This document shows, one piece after another, positions 27,392 through 40,790 of a stretch of 64,000 nt of DNA. The stretch covers positions 682,001-746,000 of the forward strand of contig CM072809.1 in assembly GCA_037013495.1 (NCBI GenBank), written 5' to 3'. The notes beneath the pieces are model-generated. The model was given only the letters and a program-made list of their open reading frames with translations. It was not told the origin of the DNA and did not search any database. A program made the translations under genes and the position numbers. Source of the DNA: Hippophae tibetana. Lineage: Eukaryota; Streptophyta; Magnoliopsida; Rosales; Elaeagnaceae. Position 1 is the stretch's first letter. Every line of letters starts with the position of its first letter.

Positions 27392-28786
27392 ATGAGATTT
27401 AGAAAAGGGTGCTTAGTGGAAGTATTAAGCAAGAAGGAGGTGCCTTCAGGCTCCTGGCTTCGTGCTGAGGTACTCTGTGGTAATGGCCACAGCTACACTG
27501 TTCGATATGATGGATCGGAGAAAGCCACTGATACAACTATCCTTGAGAGGGTATCAAGGGATGCTATCAGGCCCTGCCCTCCTCCAATGAAAGTTTCATA
27601 CGATTTGGTTCCGGGTGATGTTGTGGAGGTTTTTGACAATTTGTCTTGGAAGATGGCAACAATCTCAAATGTATTGGGCAAGAAGTACTTTATGGTCCGA
27701 TTACTTGGATCGTCTTGTGAATTTAAAGTCAGAAAAACAGACATCCGAGTTAGGCAGTCATGGCTAGACGACAAATGGGTCGTGATTGGAAAGGTAGTTT
27801 AGTCTTGATTGTTAATGATTTATACTTTGTTCATTTCTCTTAAATTCCAGTTCTGTACTCATGAAAAATGTTATTCAAGACTATCTTTCACTCATGATAA
27901 ATGATTTTCTCCTGGAACGTTTGAAGATAGCTTTACCTTTTAGAATTAGACCAACCATCTTGCATATTCTACACATTCTCTAATTTAGTTTATTATCTGC
28001 TGATTTTTGGCTGCTATTATTTATTGAGGTAGTTGTTTCCTATTGCATTTGTGGACACAGGGTTCTGGAAGTTACAGTAATGGGAAAAAAAGTGGAAATT
28101 CAACTTTGAAGGTCAAAAAAATTTCTAGCTTCCAAATTCATAAGAGAGAATCTCCTTACTGCAATTCTCAAGCTGATGTACGAGATGGAGCTTCCAAGAA
28201 ATTTAGAGCAATTGAGGATGAACATGTCTTTCACCGAGTAGTTGCTGTGAATTCAGCTATGTTAGCTAAACATGTAGATTTTGGGGTGTTGGGTGCACAG
28301 GATGTGTCACTTAACCAGACAACTAGAGTTTCTCAAATAGATTTAGAGAGGAGGCAAACAGCTGGTAATGCTGGCTGCTCATTTGGAGTAGATTTGCAAT
28401 TGAACAATGCTGATAGTATCACATGCTCTGTTGGTAGTTGTAGCATTATAAGAAAAGATTCCCAAAGTTCCTCTCCTCATGTTTATGCTCGTCCAACAGA
28501 AGATTCTGGTGATAATTTTTCTGATGCTGAATCTTTTTGCCCATTGAGATATGAGCCAGGAAATTATCTCCTTCCAGAAAAGGAGAAATTGGGTGCTGAA
28601 ATCCATAAGTTAGAGTTGCATGCCTATCGTTGCACTATGGAGGCATTGCATGCATCAGGACCATTAAGTTGGGAACAAGAAGAATTGGTGACAAATCTAC
28701 GCCTTTTTCTCCATATATCTAATGATGAACATTTGATAGAGCTCAAAAGCTTGATTTCTTCTTCTACCAGTATTCCATTTAGATGA
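27392..28786 (+). CDS. Agenet (Tudor-like) and ENT domain protein
   Basis: Two exons, 27392-27793 and 28061-28786, join in phase 0 to give 375 residues. The start is the ATG of MRFRKGCLVEVLSKK, which matches the usual beginning of this plant family. Residues 1-130 form a tandem Agenet/Tudor-like module (GSWLRAEVL, YTVRYDG, then GDVVEVFDNLSWKMATI and a WVVIGK end). The middle is hydrophilic, serine-rich and probably disordered. The last 65 residues or so (EIHKLELHAYRCTMEALHASG and on) match the ENT (EMSY N-terminal) domain. The closest relative I recall is the plant Tudor-like protein encoded by Arabidopsis AT4G32440. Agenet and ENT domains occur in chromatin-associated proteins, so a nuclear role is inferred. 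A 5'UTR intron at 26608-27299 is likely (AAG before GT, TTTCAG at the end), with the first exon starting near 26500. Confidence 0.9.
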
Positions 28787-31700
28787 TAACACATTATTAT
28801 TCACATATTTTTCAACTACTTGTAGAATTTGGTTAGTAATTGCTTTAAGTTACCTTTCTAAGTTGTAAGTGGACAGTAAGTCTTCATTTCCTTTTATATT
28901 TATTTTATAGTGCACAAGTTTTAAATATTTTCCCCCATGATTTCTAGTAATTTTCTGTTGATTCTTGTTGTCTTCTTTTTATCTTTGCTGTCCTTGTTAT
29001 ATCTTATAAAGACTTGTACAACATATCTGCATATGTTTTACTATCTCAAGTCATGCAAACGCATTACATGAGTTGTGAGAAAGCTGGTTATGTCCATACA
29101 ATTTGGCAGTGCAAACAGTTTTGTTTGAGGATACTATTGATGATTTTCCCTGCATTTTCCAGGGCTAAAAGTAGGAGGCTTGGTACCCCTTGCTTCTGAG
29201 TTTACAAAAGTGATTTTTGGGTTTTTCCTCTATTTTCCTGGTCGAGACAAAGGGCAGAGGAAATGCTGAGGCATCACTTTTATTGACCATTGTTATGACT
29301 GCATTCTTTCAGCTCAAACCTTCTGTGAGCCTTTAATATTTGTTTTGCTGAAGGACACAGGAACAGAATGAGGCTGTCACGGGATTGCTGATATGGACAT
29401 GCCAACCCTTGGATGGTTTTCTCGAACCTTTGCATCAACTGATTGGTGTAAACTTGTTTTGTTCAACTAGCATTGATTAATAATCCCCATATCCTGCATA
29501 ATCATGACATGCTATATCTCCCTTTTTGATTTCTTCTATTTGTGTGCACTTGAATCTTAATCTACTGCTTAGCGCTCGTAAAATATCTAAACACTAGACA
29601 AATCTGAAGTAAATATAAGATGGGGGATTGTGTGTAGCATTTATGTGTATTGTAATAGTTGTTAATTCACATAGAAAGCTGCAGAAACACTTGTAGAGGT
29701 GAACAACTGTGAATGGTGTACTTTGTTTTTGTATTATTGTATTGAAATTAAATCAATGTCAGGGAGGAGCTAGCTTACCAAATTTATGATGAGGATCATA
29801 TGAAGTCATATCAATCAAAACAATGCCCTTGGTATATAATCTTTGTTGGGAAAAACAATGCACTCTGCTTTTTTAGGAATATATATATATATAACTTAAC
29901 TCACTAATATTTAATATTATAGTGATAAGATTATCTTTCTATTATTTTAAGTCATATATTCGAATAACATTAAAAAATATTATTTAATTTTTTAAAATAT
30001 ATAATTTATAACTTTATTTTTTGTGATAACTAAGTTTGTGACACGTACATTGTGAGTGTTCGTACTCTTATTTTGATTTTTATTAGTATTTTGAATTTGT
30101 TCACAAAACTCATACTTGTAAATAAAATATAATTTGAAAATTTTAGGTTCTAATTAGCATATGTTAAAATAAAAAATTAAAGTCTTTATTTATTCAAAAC
30201 ATTATTATCTTTTTGCTTACGTAAAGTTCATTTAAAATGAAAAGGAAAGATGTAGTACAAGAAAGTTGTATAGGCTTCTTTCTTTATTCTTTTTTTTTTT
30301 TTTCATTTCCTTTTCTTTTCTGGATATCTAACAATTGAAAAATAATAATTATAAACTCAAAATTTTATAACATGCAAATAATTAAAGTAAATTGTGTTTA
30401 ATTAGTATAAATGGTGTAACGTGACAAACATGTGATTAACCTTTTTTATTTTATGATAGTGTTATATACCCAAAGTTATGAAAATAATTAATTTTTAATT
30501 CTTTTATCTAAATATCAGCTTGATTTAGGATAGGGTGTTATTGGTGCGAATTATGGCAAATAATTTTATAAATAAGTCATATTCATGTTCGGCACAAGCT
30601 TATGGGTGTCAACATAAAAAATCAACAAAATTAATTAAAGAGGTTGGCTCATTAAGTCCATATAGTTTGTGAGATATTATATTCGTATTAAGGTGATTGA
30701 GTACTATTAAAATAAAATAATATTGTATCGGGTTTGTTTAATGTTATTATTTCTGTTGTTTTTGATCCATTAAATAAACAATTGTGTTTTTTCATTGTCT
30801 TGTTAAATAATATAGCTCGATGATCCACAAGCTTATGTTAGTGAATATAAATTGTGGGTCTACGGCCATTTGCGTACAAGACCATAAAGATATTGAAGCC
30901 CATATTTGAGGCTAAATGGGACATGAAACATATTTTTGTTTAAATATATGGCCCAATAACAGTATTCTTATATTTCTGTCCAAACTATTTGAGAATGTAT
31001 ATAATAATATATATTCACAATGACTGCACGTGATAAATAAAAGAAAATTATTTATTACAAGTATTACAATTGATGTAGAATTAATTATAATTTTTTAAAA
31101 AATAAGTTACATCACCTAATAATAAATCTAGCTAGCATTAATATTTCTCATTTTATTTTTAGTCATAAATTGAAACAAAGTTAAATACCCATAAATTGTT
31201 TTTAAGAAAAAGAAAGTATAATCAGCAAAAATATTAATGATTTATACGTAATGAAATTTGGCATTTTGAAGATGTATGGAATTGGGAGAGGGAGAGGGGT
31301 TGGGAGTTAGAGAAATGAGTAGTGCATTTAATTATGTGGCTCCACCAAATCCTCTGCCATTATTGTCTCTTTCATATTTCTTCATCATTAATCGTTATTC
31401 CCATGTGATGCTGCCTCTCTAGCTCTTCGCATCACTTAATTTGGCTCCTTTTCTCTTCTCAGCCCTTCTTCTCAGAATTTGTTTTCATTATTTATTTATG
31501 TATAATAATTATTAATCTATTATCAATATTTGATGTTTATTTGAATATTAATTTACTCATGAACAACGTACTCTGACACTTTCTTTGTTTCACTCAATTA
31601 ATTGATTTAGAGCTTCATAATAATATGTTTCTTTCACAAATTAAAATGCTTGTTAAAACAAGAAATGTTAAAAGGGAAAATTGAAACACTTTCGTGTGTT

Positions 31701-32780
31701 TTGTCGACTTCATATATAATAACATGTTAAAACAAGAAACGTCAAAAGTAAAAAGTAATAAAGAAAATTAAAGCACATGTTTCACGTATCTTGTCCTTTT
31801 AGCAATTGGGAATTCAAAACCTAAATAATGGACACCAAATCTTTAAAAAATATAGCACCTTAATTTGTTTGTTTGACAAATGACGTTTTTGGGGGCCTGA
31901 TCGAGTAAGCTATTATCATATATATTTCCTCTCCTCTCTGTAATTTCTTGACAACAAAGTTATACAACTTGCTCTTATAATTTTGCCAAAATATTCTGAC
32001 AATGAAACTTGGATTCCTTTCCTAAAATATACAGCATTTCATTTTTAATTTGTATTTCTCTTGTTTAATTCGCAATCACTTGTTAAAGAAAGTGTTTAAT
32101 TCGTTGTCAAAAGCTTTGATTTCATGAAGCGTATTATATTAAATAAAGATAAGTTATTCCTCTATGAATTAATTTTTGATAAAATTCTTCCTTATCATTT
32201 CATTGATCTATCTACTACTAATGGTCAACAAAGGGTAAATAATTTCCAATAGAAATTATCAGAAAAAAATTCTATTAAACACTTAAATATTAAAATATAT
32301 GTATCTATTTTCTATAAGTGTGAGCTTTATATATAATAGATGTCAAATACTTGCATCATAATGACAATAGTTATTAGGTTTTAACCAAAACTTTTTAATT
32401 ATGATATCATATTAAAAGTTATTAAGAAATCAATTTTGATATAATTATTTAATCTATGTATCATAGAGATCAAATAATTGTAATTTAATAATTGAATTAT
32501 TTGATTATAATAAAATATTTTTTAAGTTATTAGAAAAGTAAAATTATTAAAAAAAGAACTAATAATCATTTTATATATTTATCAACAACAATTATGCAAA
32601 AATCAAAACTGATTCAATCCTAATATGTTATTTTTGAAAAATAAATAAATAAAAATATGACATTTCAAAAAAAAAAATGGAGGGCAGCCTTAAATTGAAT
32701 AAAAATGAAATAATAGCTGGCAAAATGCAAGAGACAACTAATATTTGAGTAAAAAAATAAGGAAACAAAATTCATGAAAA

Positions 32781-32986
32781 ATGGTTGGTGAAGATTCGAT
32801 CTGGTGGTTATCGGAAACACTGAGATATGGATTGGTGTTAAGTGCTACTGTTTTGAGAAAATGGCCAATCATGGAAAGAGAATGACCTTGGAAGGCTTTG
32901 GTCCTCCACAGACCGACAAGGTCGCATTAATCAAGGCCAAATATTTAGCCACCTCAAATATTGCTTTGGAATCAGTTCAATTTTGA
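32781..32986 (+). other. Coding-like composition island, unrecognised
   Basis: About 200 bases of balanced composition stand out in DNA that is otherwise very AT-rich. Two plus-strand frames are partly open: one starting at the ATG at 32781 and ending after about 34 codons, the other around FGPPQTDKVALIKAKYLA, ending at 32986. Neither alone looks complete and I recognise no family. It may be a relic of a gene or of a mobile element. Confidence 0.25.
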
Positions 32987-33431
32987 TAACGCATTCAGAT
33001 ATTAATTTATTTTTCTTTATATTTGATTAGGCATGACTTGTCACGAGCCACATAACATAAACAACTATGAAATTTATAAATAAGAGAAATGTTAATTTTA
33101 CTTCATATTTATATTAATTATAATATAATTATATATATATATATATTAACATTTTTTTTTTCTGTGAGACAGAGACCCTTTTCTTAATTTTTTAAGAGTT
33201 AGTACTCCATATAAATATATATAGACAGAGAGAGAGAGAGAAGGAAGTATAAGAAATGTATATATTTGCCTTAAATTTTAAAAATTAATTGTTATTATTT
33301 TTACCTAATTTTGTTAAGAAATATTCATATAAACGGAATTATCTCGTAAATTGATTGTTATTCAATCAAACAACAAGTACGAAGAAGCATAAATGAAAAT
33401 TAATCAATAAATAACAACAAATTATAAACAC

Positions 33432-33517
33432 ACTCCCATGAGTAATAATAACAATGAATAAATAGGAGTAAAGAACTCCCATGAGTAATAATAACAATGA
33501 ATAAATAGGAGTAAAGA
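33432..33517. repeat. Perfect 43-bp tandem duplication
   Basis: The unit starting ACTCCCATGAGTAATAATAA at 33432 is repeated without change from 33475. Two identical 43-bp copies imply a recent slippage or duplication event. Confidence 0.9.
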
Positions 33518-35588
33518 AATAAAAAATAGATATCTAAAATTTAACATTGTGATTGTCTAAATAATAGAACTTACAATTATGACCCAAATAACCAAACAAT
33601 ATTTTACTATAAAAATTATAGACGATTACAACTTATGTTACTTAATAACAATACATTCATCTATTCTAAACATCAAGCATTACTCGATCCATTTAAACCA
33701 CAAGAAAATTCATAAGCTCCACGATATTTCAATATAGATATACTTAGATTATAATGATTATAATAAATTAAATAAGAGAGAAAAATAACTTAAAAAAGCT
33801 TACATTTAAAGAGTTTCTCAAAAAATACTAAGCTTCATTCCACACGTTAAATGGAGAAAAACATTTATCTTCACTTGGCTCTCTTTTTCTCAAGCTCTTA
33901 AAGCACACATGGCTCTCACAAAATGAATTCAAAAGCATCCACGATGCGTATACACGTCCCTTATCTTTTATCAAAATATGTGCATATATACATTTTTTGA
34001 TCTTTTATCAAAATGCTCATCAATTCCAAACTCTCGTATGTAAATTCTCGTACCTAAGCTCATCATTTTTAGAGAAAATTTATAGGCTTGATCAATCGAT
34101 CATCAATCCTCTATAAATTCAAAATTTGGATAGAAATTTTTAGATCAATCCATTATCAATTCTCGATCGATTCTTGATCTAGATATACAGAATTCGTTCC
34201 AATCTTCGTGTGCAATATTTTTAGTCTAACTTTTAATGCTTAATTATCCATATTAGTTGTCAAACATCTCTCTTGTATTTGCATTATATATTATAATTCT
34301 ATACTTTGATGTTAATCCTTAACAATAACTACTGGTTACATCTTTTTACCACATATTAACTATCATGAATAGGTGATTACCTCCACAAAAGTTAGCTTTC
34401 AATTAGTAAGGTACAACGGAGAGTTCTAACTTATAAAATTGTTCCAATAGCTACTCAACTTTTCCTCCAATATTTACTTCAAATTAATGTCTTGTGGAGT
34501 GAAATAGATTGAGAAACAACTAAGGGAACAAAAACTGTTACACTATTACTTTATTTATTTTCTTTCTTTCTTTCTTTTAAAGGTTGTGGTACACTGACTT
34601 TTATCAAGTTGGAACTTTTATTGATCATAAGCTTTTTTTTTTTTTTTTAATTAAAGATATTAGAATTTTACAAGGTTAGCAAAATAAAACCTTAAAAGAT
34701 TCATCAGGTGGCTTCATCGGTATTGACTATTGAAAATTTTAATGGTGAATATATCAATAACATTTTTGAAAAAAATAATATTAGATATAGGTGTTTAACT
34801 AATGATAATTGGTTTATTTACGTGCAAATATCTATACAATGAAATGGATGGTAGAAAGAAACAATAATAAATCACATGCACGTAGGTAAAATGTTTCCCA
34901 CCACGCTCCTATCACAAGAGCTTTCAATTTCAAATACGACCCGTCCTAGGTGTATTTCAAATATCAATTAATTTCAAGTAAACAATAATTAATTATAGAA
35001 TTTTTAACATTTACTTTTTCTAAAGTACTAAGAAAATAAATATATAATTAATACATTAAATTAGAAACTTATATAACTTGTTGGGTCCGAAAGATATTTT
35101 TCTAAAATTATAAAACTTTATTTTCTAATGATAGATGATATATAAATAATTTAGATATATAGGAATGTTAATTTTTGTATTGTAGTAAGGTCGGAGGAGA
35201 CAGTGCTTTGATGTTAATTAATGTGGAAGCATGCTCAAGACAAAGCACTAATGAACAGAAGCCTCTAATAAATTTAAAACAAAGCAAAATAATAATAACG
35301 AGGTTTCTAGGAAATGGTTTTGCTGCTTGTTAGGGGAAGCAGTAATATTATTATATAATTAAAAATTATTAAAAGTAAAAAAAAAAAAAAAAAACAAGGC
35401 TTTTCTTGTTTGTTTAAAAAGAAAAGAATAAATATCTTGTCGTATGTGATTGGGGAATCGTAAAGCCAATGCTGCTGGCCTTGCTCATGCACTTCAATAG
35501 TTGAATCAGACAAAAGCAAGCTTCCTTCAGTTTTTAATAATTGCCTGAGCAGAAATTCTAATAACAAATACATTTGCAGCCACCACTT

Positions 35589-35614
35589 ATATCATATCAT
35601 ATCATATCATATAT
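35589..35614. repeat. ATATC pentanucleotide microsatellite
   Basis: Four tandem ATATC units are followed by ATATAT. This is a simple repeat in AT-rich DNA. Confidence 0.85.
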
Positions 35615-36780
35615 TTTTTAAAATTTGAGAAATTATTTAATTTTTTTTAAATAATACTTGTATTAAAAATATATATGATATAAAAAAAATCCTCCTCTAA
35701 AATCATAATTAGATAAAAAAAAGTTAAATATATATAGATTTACAGTTATTTTATCATAAAATATATTATAATTAATGTTTGTTAATATATATGTATGTAC
35801 ATTTGTGTCATTGGCATTTCTTTCTTGTATGGGAAATTCTAATAACATAAATTTATTTTTATTTTTTAGTTAAATTATAATATTATGGCATATATAATAT
35901 AATTATTTTACAAATAAAAAATAAATTATTTTTTTAAATAATAATATAAAGAAACATTATATAAATAATTTAAGTGAAAAAGAGGTGTATATTTATATTA
36001 ATTCATGCTGATTTACTACTAGTACGAAATAATAATAATTATGATACTAATAAATAATCGCGGTCCTCATAACACGAGGTTAAAGAAGTACAAAGTGATA
36101 AGAAAGAATAAACAAGGCGCTCGTAATCATCATAAGTGTGTGGTTTTTAATTAATAATTATTTGTAATATTAATTATAATTATATTATAATTTATGACAT
36201 AAAAATATTATTTTTTATATACTTGTTTGTATTAGGTTTATAAAACTTAAATTTACTTATTTTTAATTAATATTTAATTTTAATTAAAAAATAATTAGTA
36301 TTCTTATTATATCTATATAGTGACCCCACTTCTGGAAAAAAACAAATGCCATGTCCATGACAAAATTGAAAGGTAAGATTAGGAGCGAAAAATACAATTT
36401 TATAAATATAAAGTAATTACACTAGTTATATATTTAAATAAATTTTAATATGATATGATAATTAATTAAGAAGTTAATTACAGAGCAGATCACATGGTTC
36501 ATGGCATTCATGGCATGCTATTGATTCTTTTAACAAAAGCTAAAATACACACCAAACTATATAGAGCAAAAGAGGTAGCTAGCTAGGAATGAAAAAACAA
36601 AAAAAAAAACAAAATCTATATCAAAACCACATGCTTTTGGGGACCATCAAATATTGAAGCCCAAAAAACTTAGAGGTTAGCTAGTTTCCAAGAGCATGAG
36701 AAGATCCCAAAAAGTAATACAAAAATGAAAAAAAGAAAGATAGTTTTTATTATTTTATTTTCCTAAAACAAATCTTACTC

Positions 36781-36811
36781 CTTAGTCCTTAGTCCTTAGT
36801 CCTTAGTCCTT
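36781..36811. repeat. CTTAGTC heptanucleotide microsatellite
   Basis: Four perfect CTTAGTC units and a partial fifth lie in tandem between AT-rich stretches. Confidence 0.9.
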
Positions 36812-38069
36812 TACAAAACTATAAAAACTCAAAAAGGACAACTTCTTCAAAACCCCATAAAGGAGAATGTATAGAAAATGTACTTTTGCATGCTGGATTG
36901 CATTCATCTTTGCTTAATAACAACATTTCATGCCTTGAGTACTGCATGCATGCTTCCTTGCTTTCTAATATTTTATTTTACACACCATCGTTTATTAACT
37001 ATTTATATTTATAAATTACATGAGATATAAAATTATTCTTTTTGATACGAAAAACGGTCGCAAATCCTATATAAGATAAGGTTAAAGTGACGAATAATCC
37101 TTTAGAATAAAAAATGAATTTTTTAATCATATTGTTATTAAAAATGCCAGTGAAGGTCAAAAATTAAAAAAAGATGTATATTTAAAATTTAGTAAATTTA
37201 AAAATGGTGTCAAATAAAGTAGTTATCTGCAAAATCCAATAATTTTTTAACTAAAATAATTGTTACCCATAAATCTTTGGATAATAATAGTTATTATAAT
37301 ATTAAAATTGTAATTATTTAAATAAAATATATACTAATATTATTTTTATATACATATAATTATATAGAATAATATACTTTTAATAATAGAATATACAATA
37401 CTTCTAATAATTAGATTAAATTTTATTTTTTTATATTTTACTTAAAAATATGTACTAAATTAAAAAAAAATTATTGTTAATTTTTAAAATAATATAATAG
37501 AGTAAAAATTATGTTAAAATTTAATATTTTAAAATTTAATATATTTTTAAATAAATGTTAAAAAATAAAAAAATTAATTACAACTAACTTATAATTATTA
37601 TCTTAAATTAGTACACGGTGGTTATAATCGTTCCACGCTCATTTCCTATGCTAAATGTGCTTTGGACAAGTTGTATAATTGAGTGAAGAATAAGTAAAAA
37701 ATGACACCTAGATTAACTTTAAATTAACTCGTATAATTATTATATACAACTTTAATTAAAATAATGTAAAAATATTCCTTTTATCTTTTCTCGTACCTTT
37801 GATCTTAAAAATAATTGTAAAAAAAATTATATTTTTAACTTACGGAATTAAATCTTAGCCCTGCATTAATTAGTTGTTTAGTACTATTTACATTAACCTG
37901 AAATTTTTAATAAGAAGAAAAGATTCCAATATAATTAGTAACTTAAATTATTAAATCAAAGCTAACACATAATTAAAGTAAAATTAAAAATAATTAAAAT
38001 AAAATAAAGATAAATATTTTACGTGAAAAAAATTCGGAATAAATTTAGGTAAAAAATCTCGGACCATTT

Positions 38070-38610
38070 TAAGAGGATTTTACTATTATAAAATAAATAT
38101 TACAACATTTTTTCTCTAGTTATAATAAGATAATAATTCTAATCTCTATTATAATAAGAGAAATAACTCTCTCACAAAATAGTAAAAATATTACTTACAA
38201 AGAATGAACAAAATTATCATTTATAAGTAATAACTCACGAGATAATTCTAACAAATACTTTTGCTATATTTCTTATAGACCCTCTCTAATTCATTTGTTA
38301 TACTATTTTACGCAAAAAAAATAAGTTATTTATAGGCAACATCCTTGAAGAACTTGTGTTAGCAAAGACTTCATGTTTATCTACACATTAAATGAACAAG
38401 AAATTAGTACTCTATATTGAATGAACAAAAAATTAATGCTTCACATTGAATCCATAACAAATTAGTGCTCTATATTAAATACATAAGAAATTAGTGCTCC
38501 AATAGCATTATTAATTAAATGTCTTTCATGTTTTCTACTTCATCCATTAGCAAAATATAATATTAAACCAAGTAAGTGTCTTTACCACTAAGCAAGACCA
38601 TCAATTATCA
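38070..38610 (-). repeat. 3' LTR of the Copia fossil
   Basis: It aligns with 40300-40790 over most of its length (for example CTAGTTATAAT and TTTATAGGCAACAT in both). The right end, ...CAATTATCA, is followed by a pyrimidine-rich tract that is the complement of a polypurine tract. The left boundary is approximate. Confidence 0.7.
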
Positions 38611-40299
38611 CATTCTTCCACTTAAAACCACTTGCGTAATCCTTTCATCCTTCCTCACTTGCCAAATCCATGCTTGCTTATGTTTTTGCTAGACCACACA
38701 AGGATCTACACCATTTAAACTTATCAGTGTTGATTGGTTTGGTCATAACATCTACTAGGTTCTCGTCGATATGAATCTTTTGCATATCCACACTATCTTC
38801 TTCCATTACTTCTCAAACAAAGTGATACTGAACACTTATGTGCTTTGTTCGTGAATGAAAAGCTGGACTCCTTGCAGTGTGCAAAGCACTCTAACTATCA
38901 CAAAATAGAACAATCTTCTCCTGCTTGTGCCCGAGCTCCTCCAATAATCGATTTATCCAAACTGCTTCCTTGTAAGCTTGTGTAACCGCCATGTATTCTG
39001 CTTCTGTTGTAGATAGAGCTACAAACGATTGTAGTTTAGATACCCAGCTTACTACTCCTTTTGCAAGTGTAAAAACATAACTTGTAGTAGACTTGCTTTT
39101 ATTGAGATCTCTTGCAAAATCTGAATCAATATAGCCTCTGACAATAAAATCTGATCTTTCGTAACATAATGAAGCATTTGAGGTTCCTCTGATGTATTTC
39201 AGAACCATCTTCACAGTATTCCAATGCTCTCTTTCAGGATTTTCCATAAACCGACTAACTACTCCCACTGTTTGTGCAATGTCTGGTCTTGTACATATCA
39301 TAACAAACATTAAACTTCTCACTGTTGATGCATACGGTACTCGAGACATCTTTTCTCTCTCTGCTTTATTGCTAGGACACATACTTAAGGATAACTTGAA
39401 ATTAATATGAAGTGGGGTAGAAATTGGCTTACTATCTTACATGTTGAAGCGTCACAAAATCTTGTTGAAATAGTTCTTTTGAGAAAACTAAATCTTCTTG
39501 TTATTTCTGTCTTGTTGAATCTGCATCCCTAAAATCTTATTTGATGGTCCTAAGTTTTTCATATCGAACTCCCTAGCCAATTATGCCTTCAATTATTGGA
39601 TTTGATCTTTGTTGGGGCCTACTACCAATATGTCATCCACATACAACAACAAGACAATAAAATTATTATCTCCATCAATCCTTTTGAAGTATCTCAGCGC
39701 CTGTTTGAAACCGTATAGAGATTTTTCAACTTGCAAACCAAGTTCTCCTTTCTTGTTTCAACAAAACCTTTTGGTTGGAGCATATAGATTTCTTCTTCAA
39801 GTTCTTTATGAACAAATGCAATTTTTACATCAAATTGCTCCAGATGTAAGTCAAATGTAGCGCACATAGCTAGGACTATTCTGATTGTTTTAAGCCGAAC
39901 TACATGGGAAAATATCTTGTTGAAATCAATACCTTCTTTTTGAGCGAATACTTTTACCACCAATTTTGCACTAAACCATTCCACTTGATCATTGCTATCC
40001 CGTTTGATCTTATAGACCCATTTGTTACCTATGGATTTTCTCCCATGTGGCAATGGTACTAGTTCCCAAGTCTTGTTCTTGTGTAGAGCTTCAATTTCTT
40101 CCTACATTGTTACCATCTACAACAACACATCTGAGCTACTTGTAGCTTCTTGGAAATTTTAGGGCTCTCCATCCTCCATTAAAAGACAATATGCAACATT
40201 ACTCTTTGTAACATACTCTGAATCCCAAGATGATGGCCTTCTCTCATGAGTTGACCAACGAAATTCTGAAGACTTGGACTAGACTGGTTCTTGTACCAT

Positions 40300-40790
40300 T
40301 GTTAGGAAAAATTACAGGGTCAAAGCTACAACACCTTCTCGCTAGTTATAATGAGATAACAATTCTAATCTCTATTGTAATAGAAGAAATAACTCTCTCA
40401 CAAAATAGGAAAAATATTACTTACCAAGAAGAAACAAAATTTTCCTTTCTAAGTAGTAACTAACAAGATAACTCTTTCAATGACTTTTACTATCTTTTTT
40501 ATAGATGCTCTCTAATTCATTAGCTCTTCTATTTTGCACAAATAAAACAAGTCATTTATAGGCAACATTCTTGAATAACTTGTGGTAACAAAGACTTAAT
40601 GTTCATCTTTACATTGAATGAACAAGAAATTAGTATTTCACATTGAATGAAAAAGAAATGTGTGTTTCATGTTGAATGAACAAGAAATTAGTGTTCTATA
40701 TTGAATGCACAAAAAATTAGTGCTCAAATAATATCATTAATTAAATGTCTTTTATGTTTATTTAACACTAAATAAGATCATTAATGATGG
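40300..40790 (-). repeat. 5' LTR of the Copia fossil
   Basis: It starts TGTTAGGAAA directly after the primer-binding-like site and aligns with the left LTR. The right boundary is placed by alignment and is approximate to a few bases. Confidence 0.7.

Larger units (their letters stand above)
28787..38069. other. Agenet/ENT gene 3' flank and long AT-rich intergenic region
   Basis: From 28787 to about 29760 the DNA is of mixed composition and probably includes 3'UTR or downstream transcript sequence; I see no further coding exon with family similarity. After 29870 the DNA is AT-rich. Patches of more balanced composition occur at about 31300-31460, 32780-32990 and 36480-36960. None gives a recognisable product. 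Simple and tandem repeats are listed separately. Confidence 0.55.
38070..40790 (-). mobile_element. Copia LTR-retrotransposon fossil with both LTRs
   Basis: Two direct repeats (about 38070-38610 and 40300-40790) flank minus-strand Copia coding remains: a reverse transcriptase piece (around FSHVVRLKTIRIVLA and EEEIYMLQPKGF) and an RNase H piece (VPYASTVRSLMF, ALSTTEAEYMA). A primer-binding-like sequence complementary to initiator tRNA-Met (reverse-strand TGGTACAAGAACC) abuts the right LTR, and a purine tract abuts the left LTR. It is much shorter than a whole Copia element and clearly broken, with many breaks. The LTRs look roughly four-fifths identical by eye, which points to an old insertion, millions of years. 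Confidence 0.88.

Noticed and set aside
29014-29199. 61-codon frame downstream of the Agenet/ENT gene
   Set aside because: Most likely part of the 3' transcript region; not similar to any protein and beyond the stop of a complete ENT domain.
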